From positions 1 to 20,354 of the IMG/VR virus record IMGVR_UViG_3300047393_000055: 20,354 nucleotides of DNA; one strand, 5' to 3'. The notes below the pieces were generated by a model. The model did not search any database. It was not told where the DNA came from and saw only the letters and a list, made by a program, of their open reading frames with translations. A program made the translations under genes and the position numbers. The stretch is from a virus. Shown piece after piece: positions 5,462-11,590 of the stretch (position 1 is its first letter; each line of letters starts with the position of its first letter).

Positions 5462-7405
5462 ATGAATTTAGACAAAGTATACGTAATAGATTTTGAGTCA
5501 GATGGACTCGTTGACCAAGCCACAAAAATATGGTGCATGGGTATTTCTTGGAAAGATAAGAGTGGAAAGTGGCAAGTTAAGTCTACTACAGATTATGATG
5601 CTATGAAAAAAGTTCTTAGTAATCCTGATAGTACTGTTGTCTGTCATAACTTAGTTAGATTTGATGTCCTTTTATATGAAAAGATTATGGGAGAGAAAGT
5701 CCAAGCTAGTCTTATTGACTCTCTTGGGCTATCTTGGTATTTGTATCCAGAAAGAGGTCAAGGAGAGCATGGATTAGCTGCTTGGGGAGAGTTTTTTGGT
5801 GTGCCAAAACCTAAGATTGATAATTGGGAGAATTTGTCAATAGAAGAATACTGTCATCGTGTGGAAGAGGATGTAAAAATTAACACAAATTTGTGGGTAA
5901 AACAATACGAGTATTTGAAAAAGATTTACCCAAATCCGGAGGATATTATTCGCATCATAAAATACCTGAACTTTAAACTTCTTTGCTTGAGAGTACAAGA
6001 AGAAGAAAAGATTTTGATTGATGTAGTGCAATGCCAAAAGAACCTGGATATTCTGCAAACCATAGAGACCGAAAAGAAAACTTTATTGGAAGCAGCTATG
6101 CCTAAAATTCCAATAGTAAAAACTCTGACTAAGCCAAAGGTTCTACATAAAAAAAATGGTAGTCTTAGTGTAGCCGGTGCCAAGTGGTTCGAGATATTGG
6201 AGCATAATGGTATCAGAGAAGATTTTGAAGGAGAATTAAATCTTACCACGGGGTATGATGAACCAAATGCCGGTAGTCCCAGCCAAGTAAAAGAATGGTT
6301 AATGAAACTAGGTTGGAAACCTTTGTTATTTGAAGATGGTAGAAACGGCAAAGTTCCACAAGTACGAGATAAAGAAAAAATGCTTTGTAAAAGTGTCCTT
6401 GCTCTCAGAGAAGTTGAGCCGGCAATTGAGCATTTAGATGGACTTTCTGTTGTAACACACAGAGCTGGTTATCTGAAAGGTTTTTTAGAACGTGCCGATG
6501 AGAATGGTTATGCAGTTGCTTACGCCCATGGATTCACTAAGACTCTTAGGTTAAAGCATGCCAAACCTTTTGTTAATTTGCCAAAACCTACTTCTCCTTA
6601 TGGAGAGTTTATTCGTGGTGTTATTATTGCCCCGGAAGGCAGTATCTTGATTGGTTCAGATGTTAGTAGTTTGGAGGATAAGATGAAACAGATTTCAATC
6701 TACCCTTATGACCCTGAGTATGTAAATGATATGAACCGGCCAGGTTGGGATGCCCACTTGGATATTGGGATAAAAAGTGGTATGATTTCTCAAGAAGAAT
6801 CTGACTTCTTTCGTTGGTATAAAAAGAAAGACCGTCAGAAAGAAGACTTACCTGATATTTTCAAAGTCTATACAGATGATGAGTTATCGGAGCAGTTCGA
6901 GAAAGTTAGTAAGAAAAGAGCAATTGCCAAGACTGGAAATTATGCTTTGACTTATGGTTGTGGTGTTCCAAAACTAAAAGAGTCTACTAATCTGACTACC
7001 AAGGATGCGAAGATTTTATTTGATGGGTATTGGGGACGTAATTGGTCTGTTAAAAAATATGCTGAGGACCAAGCGGTAAAAAATGTAGATGGTAAATCAT
7101 GGATTTGGAATCCTATTACACAGTTCTACTACTTCTTAGCTTCTGAGAAAGACCGTTTTTCTGCTTGTAATCAGTCTGCCGGTGTTCGAGTGTTCGATGC
7201 TTATGTCTTTGAAATGCTTAAACGTGGTATTAAACCTATTTTTCAAGCCCATGATGAGGTTTTATTAAGAGTTAGGAATGAAGATGTAGAAAATACGTAT
7301 TCGGCTCTTAAATCGTCCATAGATAAAGTAAATAAACAATTCAACTTCCCTGTTAAAATAGAAGTTGATATACAGAAAGGAATGTCTTATGCAGCTGTTC
7401 ACTAA
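5462..7405 (+). CDS. polA-like: Family A DNA polymerase with 3'-5' exonuclease domain
   Basis: The replicative polymerase of the phage, 647 residues, slightly shorter than T7 DNA polymerase. Exonuclease domain: Exo I is DFE (D10, E12), Exo II is HNLVRFD (N63, D68), and Exo III ends in EED (D137), with Arg rather than Tyr four residues before that Asp. Polymerase domain: motif A is SDVSSLEDK (D400, with E405 at the steric-gate position), motif B has R486, K490, Y494 and Y498-G499, and motif C is HDE (597-599). Motif A reads LEDK where most family A enzymes have ELR. Y494 occupies the position of E. coli Pol I F762 and T7 Y526. No 5'-3' nuclease domain, as in other phage polymerases. Confidence 0.96.
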   Translation: MNLDKVYVIDFESDGLVDQATKIWCMGISWKDKSGKWQVKSTTDYDAMKKVLSNPDSTVVCHNLVRFDVLLYEKIMGEKVQASLIDSLGLSWYLYPERGQGEHGLAAWGEFFGVPKPKIDNWENLSIEEYCHRVEEDVKINTNLWVKQYEYLKKIYPNPEDIIRIIKYLNFKLLCLRVQEEEKILIDVVQCQKNLDILQTIETEKKTLLEAAMPKIPIVKTLTKPKVLHKKNGSLSVAGAKWFEILEHNGIREDFEGELNLTTGYDEPNAGSPSQVKEWLMKLGWKPLLFEDGRNGKVPQVRDKEKMLCKSVLALREVEPAIEHLDGLSVVTHRAGYLKGFLERADENGYAVAYAHGFTKTLRLKHAKPFVNLPKPTSPYGEFIRGVIIAPEGSILIGSDVSSLEDKMKQISIYPYDPEYVNDMNRPGWDAHLDIGIKSGMISQEESDFFRWYKKKDRQKEDLPDIFKVYTDDELSEQFEKVSKKRAIAKTGNYALTYGCGVPKLKESTNLTTKDAKILFDGYWGRNWSVKKYAEDQAVKNVDGKSWIWNPITQFYYFLASEKDRFSACNQSAGVRVFDAYVFEMLKRGIKPIFQAHDEVLLRVRNEDVENTYSALKSSIDKVNKQFNFPVKIEVDIQKGMSYAAVH

Positions 7406-7420
7406 AAATAAATTAAAAAA

Positions 7421-7476
7421 AGCTTGTGGGAACAAAAACTTGTTCGTACCTTTGCAAAATAAAATAAGAAAATATG
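7421..7476 (+). repeat. Promoter-leader repeat, copy 2
   Basis: Second copy of the 56-bp module at 3781-3836 (49 of 56 identical, no gaps), again reaching from the -33 element to the ATG. Confidence 0.85.
7423..7454 (+). promoter_or_regulatory. Bacteroidota-type promoter P3
   Basis: CTTG at 7423-7426, a 20-nt spacer, then TACCTTTG at 7447-7454. It is the near-identical sister of P2 and lies right after the polymerase stop codon; it serves the small-gene cluster. No terminator separates it from the polymerase gene. Confidence 0.82.
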
Positions 7477-7623
7477 ATAGTACTTATAATTTTAGTAGTT
7501 CTCGCAGTAGTTGTTGAGAATATTTGGTCCCCACGTTTGGCCTATATACATAGAGAAGACATGTTGATTGTACATTACAGTAAAAAAAATACTAGAGATT
7601 ATATAGTTATTGTAAAATTTTAA
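7474..7623 (+). CDS. Putative 49-aa membrane-anchored small protein
   Basis: ATG at 7474 begins a 50-codon frame ending with TAA at 7621-7623. Residues 2-14 are purely hydrophobic (IVLIILVVLAVVV), followed by ENIWSPRLAYIHRED and a basic/aromatic tail (KKNTRDYIVIVKF). It looks like a single N-terminal membrane anchor with a short cytoplasmic or periplasmic tail. The start lies 20 bases after the -7 element of P3, at the position where the sister promoter has its own gene start, which supports translation. No family is recognised; as a promoter-proximal membrane peptide of a phage it could act on the host envelope, which is speculation. Confidence 0.58.
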   Translation: MIVLIILVVLAVVVENIWSPRLAYIHREDMLIVHYSKKNTRDYIVIVKF

Positions 7624-7643
7624 CAAATACAAAGATAAAAAAT

Positions 7644-7871
7644 ATGGAAGTAGAGATTAGTTACTTAGGTGTAGAAATGACAATTGAGGGTATGTACTAC
7701 CCAGGGGAACCAGAAATTATGTATGAGTCAGATATGGGTGGTTATCCTGGCAGTAGTTCTGAGTTTGAGATATTTAATGTATTTGTAGGAGAGGTTTCAA
7801 TTATTGACCTTTTATCAAGCTACCAAATGCAAGAAATTCAATCAGAGGTTTTAGAAAAAATAGAAGAATGA
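7644..7871 (+). CDS. Small phage protein with PGEP / PG motif
   Basis: A 75-residue acidic protein. The order 'GMYYPGEPEIMYESDMGGYPG...EFEI', then 'VSIIDLLSSYQMQEIQSEVLE', follows a pattern common in small proteins of unrelated tailed phages, where a beta-strand approach with two Pro-Gly turns leads to a helical tail. The function is not known. It follows the membrane microprotein by 20 bases and overlaps the next gene as ATGA. Confidence 0.8.
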   Translation: MEVEISYLGVEMTIEGMYYPGEPEIMYESDMGGYPGSSSEFEIFNVFVGEVSIIDLLSSYQMQEIQSEVLEKIEE

Positions 7872-8152
7872 TGGTAGCAACAAAAAAAGAAGAAAACTTG
7901 ATTTGGGATATTTATCGAGAGCTTTATAAAGAAGCCACCCCCAGTGCAGATTTTGACAAACTAGTAGAGGAAGCTCCAGTAGACAGTAGTGGTAGAAAAT
8001 ACATTGCTTTTATGGATTACGAGATAGCTCAGAATACCTTTAATGAGATATTAGACAAACAATTGGAAGGTCGTAGATTAACAAAGCTGAAACAAGGTAT
8101 GATTCGTAATACAGTCTTACTCGGTTGCAGCCCTAAATTTAAAAAAGAGTAG
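7868..8152 (+). CDS. Conserved phage protein, IWDIYRELY...PSADF...LGCSPK family
   Basis: A 94-residue protein with three recognisable pieces in order: NLIWDIYRELYKEATPSADFDKLVEE (about 9-35), YIAFMDYEIAQNTFNEIL (about 44-62) and LLGCSPKF (83-90). Together these mark a small protein family that recurs in many phages, particularly of Firmicutes and Bacteroidota; I know of no established role. The start forms ATGATGG, overlapping the upstream stop; the second ATG (7871) is an equally good start. Confidence 0.83.
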   Translation: MMVATKKEENLIWDIYRELYKEATPSADFDKLVEEAPVDSSGRKYIAFMDYEIAQNTFNEILDKQLEGRRLTKLKQGMIRNTVLLGCSPKFKKE

Positions 8153-8154
8153 TT

Positions 8155-8478
8155 ATGTTGAAAAAAGGAGATAAATACATTCACTTCACTAAATATGGTG
8201 GAGTGAATTTTGGAACAGTTAAGGAGGTATTTAACCTACATTCTTTTGACCACTTAAATAAAGTAACTTATTTAAAACCTTGTATTAGAAATGAAAATAG
8301 TATGACTTATGAGTTAGAAAAAGATGGTAGATTTTATAAAATTGACCGAGAATATACTCAAGAAGAAGCAGATAATTTACACAATCATTTTATAAGATTA
8401 GTAGGAATGACTAAACATCAAAGAATATCAGAAAGTTTAAAAGGAGTAAAACTACCCCATGAAAAAGCTGATTTGTAG
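8155..8478 (+). CDS. Small phage protein beginning GDKYIHFTKYGG
   Basis: A 107-residue protein. The N-terminal half, KGDKYIHFTKYGGVNFGTVKEV then THGLKP-like and YELEKDGRFYKIDREYT, resembles a recurring small phage protein that reads as a compact beta-barrel (possibly SH3-like, as the 'KYIHFTK.G....GTVKEV' opening suggests). The C-terminal 40 residues are charged and helical (EEADNLHNHF then HQRISESLKG). It overlaps the following gene by 20 bases in another frame. Role unknown. Confidence 0.78.
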   Translation: MLKKGDKYIHFTKYGGVNFGTVKEVFNLHSFDHLNKVTYLKPCIRNENSMTYELEKDGRFYKIDREYTQEEADNLHNHFIRLVGMTKHQRISESLKGVKLPHEKADL

Positions 8479-8662
8479 TCTTTTGGGGCATAGGTTTAAA
8501 TACAACTTCGGTTGGGCACCTAATAAATGTTACTGTTCACGATGTGGAGCAAAATGGAAATCAATTAAAAACCCGGATTACAATGGAAACCCAATTGAAA
8601 CAGAGATGTACATTTGGGTTTCTTGTGAACCAAAAATAGAAGAAAAATGTATTATAGATTAA
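8459..8662 (+). CDS. Zinc-ribbon-like small protein (DUF1660-like)
   Basis: A 67-residue protein starting MKKLICSLLGHRFKYNFGW and continuing with CYCSRCGAKW, the arrangement of the DUF1660 prophage family ('CkLfGHk....kCkRCG'). C6, H11 and the C(x)CxxC cluster around residues 24-29 could bind one zinc. A further Cys is at about 55. It starts inside the previous gene (20-base overlap). Similar proteins occur in many phages; the function is unknown. The family assignment is from memory of the pattern and moderate. Confidence 0.72.
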   Translation: MKKLICSLLGHRFKYNFGWAPNKCYCSRCGAKWKSIKNPDYNGNPIETEMYIWVSCEPKIEEKCIID

Positions 8663-8668
8663 CTAGAC

Positions 8669-8674
8669 AAGGAG
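8669..8674 (+). promoter_or_regulatory. Shine-Dalgarno AAGGAG deciding the start at 8683
   Basis: AAGGAG lies 8 bases before the ATG at 8683. Most genes of this window lack any Shine-Dalgarno, so this strong site stands out and argues for 8683 over the upstream in-frame ATG at 8647. Confidence 0.6.
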
Positions 8675-8682
8675 ACGGACTT

Positions 8683-8904
8683 ATGAAAGAGTCCAAAGAC
8701 ATCAAATGGATTGAGTTTGATGAACAAGGTAAATTTAAAAAGGATTATAAAACCCCTAAAAAAGGTAGAAGTTTATTGATGAGCCCTTTTAACTCTTTTT
8801 TTACTTGGCAAACAACTCCGGTTGTAAAAGTAATAGAAAGAACAGAAACTATGGTTCATTTCAAAACAGAAAATTCAGAGTATAAACTTTACAAAGTAAT
8901 ATAA
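8683..8904 (+). CDS. Hypothetical small phage protein
   Basis: A 73-residue protein, MKESKDIKWIEFDEQGKFKKD onward, with a beta-rich C-terminal half (VVKVIERTETMVHFKTENSEYKLYKVI). The opening resembles short phage proteins with an 'IKWIEFD..GKF' strand, and the ending is compatible with a small barrel. An in-frame ATG exists at 8647 inside the previous gene, but the AAGGAG site favours 8683, which also removes the overlap. Its stop shares bases with the next start (TAATG). Role unknown. Confidence 0.7.
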   Translation: MKESKDIKWIEFDEQGKFKKDYKTPKKGRSLLMSPFNSFFTWQTTPVVKVIERTETMVHFKTENSEYKLYKVI

Positions 8905-9170
8905 TGGAAGGTACTTTAAGATTTGACCAAGATAAAGATGATTGGTTTGTAGAATACGAGGAGCACTTTAGGATAGTAAAAGATGATAAAGGGCAAGCTT
9001 ATGATGCTCAGACTATCACTAGAAGACTTATAGTGGATTCTTTTTTGTGTCCTGGAAAATACCCCACAGACATATTGAACCACGATGGGACAACTGTAAA
9101 TTTTGATACAGTTGTCTTTAATCTAAATAATGAAAAAGGGCAGTATTATTCTGCTAGAATTAAACAATAA
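8904..9170 (+). CDS. Hypothetical small phage protein
   Basis: An 88-residue protein beginning MEGTLRFDQDKDDWFVEYEEHF, with a central CPGKYPTDILNHDGTTVNFDTVVF. The alternating pattern suggests a small all-beta domain. Short phage proteins of the form 'M.G.L......WfV.Y' with a later 'H.G..V.F' are common and functionally unassigned. The start overlaps the previous stop as TAATG. No zinc or catalytic motif. Confidence 0.72.
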   Translation: MEGTLRFDQDKDDWFVEYEEHFRIVKDDKGQAYDAQTITRRLIVDSFLCPGKYPTDILNHDGTTVNFDTVVFNLNNEKGQYYSARIKQ

Positions 9171-9174
9171 AAAA

Positions 9175-9486
9175 ATGACAGAAGAAGAATCATTGGTACA
9201 AAGTTACCTATTAGAACAAGAGCACGAAAATGATAATTATAGTCCATACTGTCCGGTATGTTCTGGTTGTGGAGAGTCTGGATGTTGTAGCCCAAAAAAC
9301 TGTGACCCCGATAATGTACTTTGTCAATATCCAAAGACTTATACAGCAGACCTTAAATTAGGCTACCGTACTTGGGAAAAATGGTATGACTTATTAGAAG
9401 AGAACTCTTGGTTTGGTAAAAAGGAGGATTTTATGAAGATTTACCATGAGGAATTGGATTATAGATTTGGAGGAGATGAAGAATAA
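9175..9486 (+). CDS. Cys-rich small protein, possible zinc binder
   Basis: A 103-residue protein. After an acidic N-terminal helix (MTEEESLVQSYLLEQEHEND) comes a dense cysteine patch, CPVCSGCGESGCC followed by CDPDNVLC, seven to eight Cys in about 30 residues; the end is WEKWYDLLEENSWF and an acidic tail. The patch could hold one or two zinc ions; no named zinc-finger family fits. An in-frame ATG at 9130 lies 41 bases inside the previous gene. The ATG at 9175, 5 bases after that gene's stop, gives the better N-terminus. Confidence 0.68.
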   Translation: MTEEESLVQSYLLEQEHENDNYSPYCPVCSGCGESGCCSPKNCDPDNVLCQYPKTYTADLKLGYRTWEKWYDLLEENSWFGKKEDFMKIYHEELDYRFGGDEE

Positions 9487-9937
9487 AATACTAAAACTAT
9501 GGAGGTATTTCTTTCCAGTAAAGTTAGAAATACAAAGAGAGGTTGTCTACAATGAAGTAACTTGTCTTGAATGTAATGAGTCTTTAGTTAGCTATAATAG
9601 GCATGATTATAAGACTTGTAGTTGCCCAAATCAGGCAATGGTTGATGGAGGTCAATCTTATGGTAGGTATGGTGCCAAAGACTTAAACAAAATTGAGACT
9701 TTCTATGTTTACAGTGATGATGACTTTAAGTTTGTTCGTAGGTATGCTTCCCGTGGAGGACGTGGTGTAGATGGTAGACAGCCTTTGACTTGGACTAAGC
9801 TAAAAGATATGAATGATGAGTGGTTACAAGCAGTTCTAGATTATTACCCTGAGGGTACAGATAATTCTCATCTTAGACTTATACAAAAAGAAATTGATTA
9901 CCGTAAACAACATAGAAGTCGTGGAAAAAACATATAA
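9476..9937 (+). CDS. Zinc-binding phage protein (CxxC...HDxxTCSC...VDGG type)
   Basis: A 153-residue protein. Residues 27-60 carry CLECNESLVSYNRHDY, then CSCPNQAMVDGGQSY, matching a widespread phage protein pattern 'C..C...i.S..rHDf..C.C....vDGG.dY.R' (DUF7695-like in my recollection). Four Cys probably bind zinc. The remaining ~90 residues, with YVYSDDDFKFVRRYASRGGRG and WLQAVLDYYPEG, form the usual second half of this family. The function is unknown. ATG 9476 is chosen over 9446 because it reduces the overlap with the upstream gene to 11 bases and starts with a basic MKNKILKLWRYF. Confidence 0.75.
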   Translation: MKNKILKLWRYFFPVKLEIQREVVYNEVTCLECNESLVSYNRHDYKTCSCPNQAMVDGGQSYGRYGAKDLNKIETFYVYSDDDFKFVRRYASRGGRGVDGRQPLTWTKLKDMNDEWLQAVLDYYPEGTDNSHLRLIQKEIDYRKQHRSRGKNI

Positions 9938-10373
9938 AAAAGTAGGTAGAAAGTATGTTGAGATTCAGCCCTCAATACCATTGAATCAAGAAATTGTATT
10001 AAGTTGTGCTTTTAGATATGCTTTGGGTAGAGCTACGTATGTAGTAGGCTCTGTTTGTGAAGAGCTTATTCGTCTAGAACCGTTGCTTGACAAAAACTTT
10101 AAGTATCGTACCGCTAAAGAAATCCAAGAATACCAAGATGAACATGGAAAAGCCGGTTGGGATTTTGATAATGATGAATGGAATTACGTAAAGTGGCTGT
10201 TTACTCCCGAAAGAAGAGTTATGGTTGAAGCTAATTACTATCAATCCGATAAGTGGGTAGATGTAGAAGCCGTAAGAAGTGACGATTTAGATGATGATGG
10301 GAATGTTAAATATCTTTCTTTAGTAAGTAAAGATAGGTATTATTTTAAAGTGAGAAATATAAGACAAAAATAA
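9921..10373 (+). CDS. Hypothetical phage protein
   Basis: About 150 residues. From the GTG at 9921 the protein starts VEKTYKKVGRKYVEIQPS (Val read as Met), then SCAFRYALGRATYVVGSVCEELIRLEPLL, a helix-rich segment. An 'ALGR.TYVV' stretch recurs in phage proteins of this size, with no function I can name. The C-terminal third is acidic and beta-like. A TTG at 9894 is an alternative start that would overlap the previous gene by 44 bases. The stop overlaps the RNase HI start (TAATGG). Confidence 0.68.
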   Translation: MEKTYKKVGRKYVEIQPSIPLNQEIVLSCAFRYALGRATYVVGSVCEELIRLEPLLDKNFKYRTAKEIQEYQDEHGKAGWDFDNDEWNYVKWLFTPERRVMVEANYYQSDKWVDVEAVRSDDLDDDGNVKYLSLVSKDRYYFKVRNIRQK

Positions 10374-10744
10374 TGGAAAAACCAAATTCAGGGATAGCGG
10401 TAGATGGGGCCTGCTCAGGTAATCCTGGGCCAGCAGAGTATAAAATTGTAGATATTGCTACTGGCAAGACTTTGGTTGAGCGTAGTATAGGTATTGGTAC
10501 AAATAACCACGCTGAGTTTATAGGATTGTGTCATGCAATATATCTTTACCCAAATAAAACTATCTATTGTGATAGTGTTACAGCAATGTGTTGGGTTAAA
10601 AAGAAGTCTGTAAACTCTAAACATCCCCACCCAGAAATACAAAGGTGTATAGATATGTTAAAAAGTATCACTAAAATACCAAGACTTGTTAAGTGGGATA
10701 CTAAATTGCATGGTGAAATCCCTGCTGATTTTAATAGAAAATAA
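10373..10744 (+). CDS. rnhA: Ribonuclease HI
   Basis: Cleaves the RNA strand of RNA-DNA hybrids, here presumably removing primers made by the primase encoded downstream. The catalytic set is complete in a 123-residue protein: D11 in AVDGACSGNPG, E48 in NNHAEFIGL, D67 in YCDS and D119 in EIPADFNRK. The short length and the 'GEIPADF.RK' ending resemble RNase HI domains of phage and Bacteroidota. It closes the small-gene cluster and is followed by an independent promoter. Confidence 0.92.
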   Translation: MEKPNSGIAVDGACSGNPGPAEYKIVDIATGKTLVERSIGIGTNNHAEFIGLCHAIYLYPNKTIYCDSVTAMCWVKKKSVNSKHPHPEIQRCIDMLKSITKIPRLVKWDTKLHGEIPADFNRK

Positions 10745-10758
10745 TAAAGTTTAACAAG

Positions 10759-10790
10759 TTTGTATATTTAATATAAAGGTTGTATCTTTG
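10759..10790 (+). promoter_or_regulatory. Bacteroidota-type promoter P4
   Basis: TTTG at 10759-10762, a 20-nt spacer, then TATCTTTG at 10783-10790: a perfect match to the -33 and -7 consensus. Transcription should begin a few bases later, at or very near 10794, the first base of the hairpin described next. Confidence 0.88.
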
Positions 10791-10793
10791 CAA

Positions 10794-10891
10794 AGTATTA
10801 TGGTCTGAAACCTAAAGATAATACTGTAAAATATTTGCCTTTTGAATGATGTGTTGCTTCAGACCCAACACAGATTTTGGAAGGCTTTTTT
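10794..10891 (+). ncRNA. Putative structured ~98-nt RNA with complementary hairpin loops
   Basis: Two hairpins lie between promoter P4 and a T-run. Hairpin 1 pairs AGTATTAT (10794-10801) with ATAATACT (10818-10825) around a 16-nt loop; an inner GGT/ACC pairing is optional. Hairpin 2 pairs 10837-10856 with 10866-10885 (17 of 20 positions paired, three G-U, one 3x3 internal loop) around a 9-nt loop. GGTCTGAA (10802-10809) in loop 1 is the exact complement of TTCAGACC (10858-10865) in loop 2, so the loops could kiss. Own promoter, start at the first stem and intrinsic terminator together suggest a discrete RNA. It could equally be a leader attenuator for the genes that follow. Confidence 0.62.
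10837..10891 (+). terminator. Rho-independent terminator ending the structured RNA
   Basis: The long stem 10837-10856/10866-10885 with a GCC/GGC base is followed directly by TTTTTT and then ATTTT. It stands between P4 and the GIY-YIG gene, so the downstream genes would need read-through or anti-termination. Confidence 0.85.
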
Positions 10892-10903
10892 ATTTTAAAT
10901 AGT

Positions 10904-11590
10904 ATGGAAAAGATTTGTGGAATTTACAAAATAACTTCTCCTAGTGGGAGAGTTTATATAGGAGAAAGTAAAGACATTTTTAAAAGGGTGTATTATTACA
11001 AGATACTTAGTTGTAAAAGTCAAAATAAGCTTTATAGCTCCCTAAAGAAACATGGTTGGGATTCTCATATCTTTGAAATTATAGAAGAATGTGAGTTTGA
11101 AGAGTTACTCTGTAGAGAACGGTATTGGCAGGATTTTTATGATGTGCTAAATGAAGGTTTGAATTGTAAATTGACTGAATGTGGGCAAATAAAACAAGTT
11201 CATTCTGAAGATACATTACAGAAATTAAGAATACCTAAACCTCAATTAAGAGGGGAGAATCATCATAACTGGGGTAAAGAATTAAGTAATGAGACTAAAG
11301 CTAAACTGAGATATTCTGCAAAAGAACGTTATAAAAATAATCCAGAGCTAACTTTGAATATAAGTAAGATGAGAAGTGGAAAAGGTCATAGACAATACGG
11401 TATCCCTATAAGTAATCATCAAAAAGATGCTATAAAAAGAAAAAATTCCAAGATAGTTCTTTGCATAGATACAGGTATATTTTATTGCAGTGCTTTAGAG
11501 GCATCTGTGGTTTTTGGTATAAAATACTCAACTCTTAGAAGTATGCTAAATGGGAGTTGTAAAAATAAAACAAATTTAATTTATTGCTAA
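10904..11590 (+). CDS. GIY-YIG homing endonuclease with NUMOD3/NUMOD1-like regions
   Basis: A 228-residue selfish endonuclease of the free-standing type. The GIY-YIG domain is complete: G6-I7-Y8, Y18-I19-G20, R28 and the catalytic Glu E72 in CRERYW. A NUMOD3-like DNA-binding region follows (about 105-155: RGENHHNWGKELSNETKAKL), and the end (about 185-228: DTGIFYCSALEASVVFGIKYS) resembles NUMOD1. An upstream in-frame TTG at 10877 lies within the terminator hairpin, so ATG 10904 is preferred. It lies between RNase HI and the primase, and its stop overlaps the primase start (TAATG). It probably spreads by cutting phages that lack it. Confidence 0.9.
   Translation: MEKICGIYKITSPSGRVYIGESKDIFKRVYYYKILSCKSQNKLYSSLKKHGWDSHIFEIIEECEFEELLCRERYWQDFYDVLNEGLNCKLTECGQIKQVHSEDTLQKLRIPKPQLRGENHHNWGKELSNETKAKLRYSAKERYKNNPELTLNISKMRSGKGHRQYGIPISNHQKDAIKRKNSKIVLCIDTGIFYCSALEASVVFGIKYSTLRSMLNGSCKNKTNLIYC

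Noticed and set aside
10877-10903. TTG at 10877 as start of the GIY-YIG gene
   Set aside because: It falls inside the terminator stem, and the extra residues (EGFFILNS) precede the normal start of the GIY domain. ATG 10904 fits better.
10745-11590. Group I intron around the endonuclease gene
   Set aside because: The flanking genes (RNase HI and primase) are each complete and nothing would be spliced; the RNA at 10794-10891 does not show a group I core.
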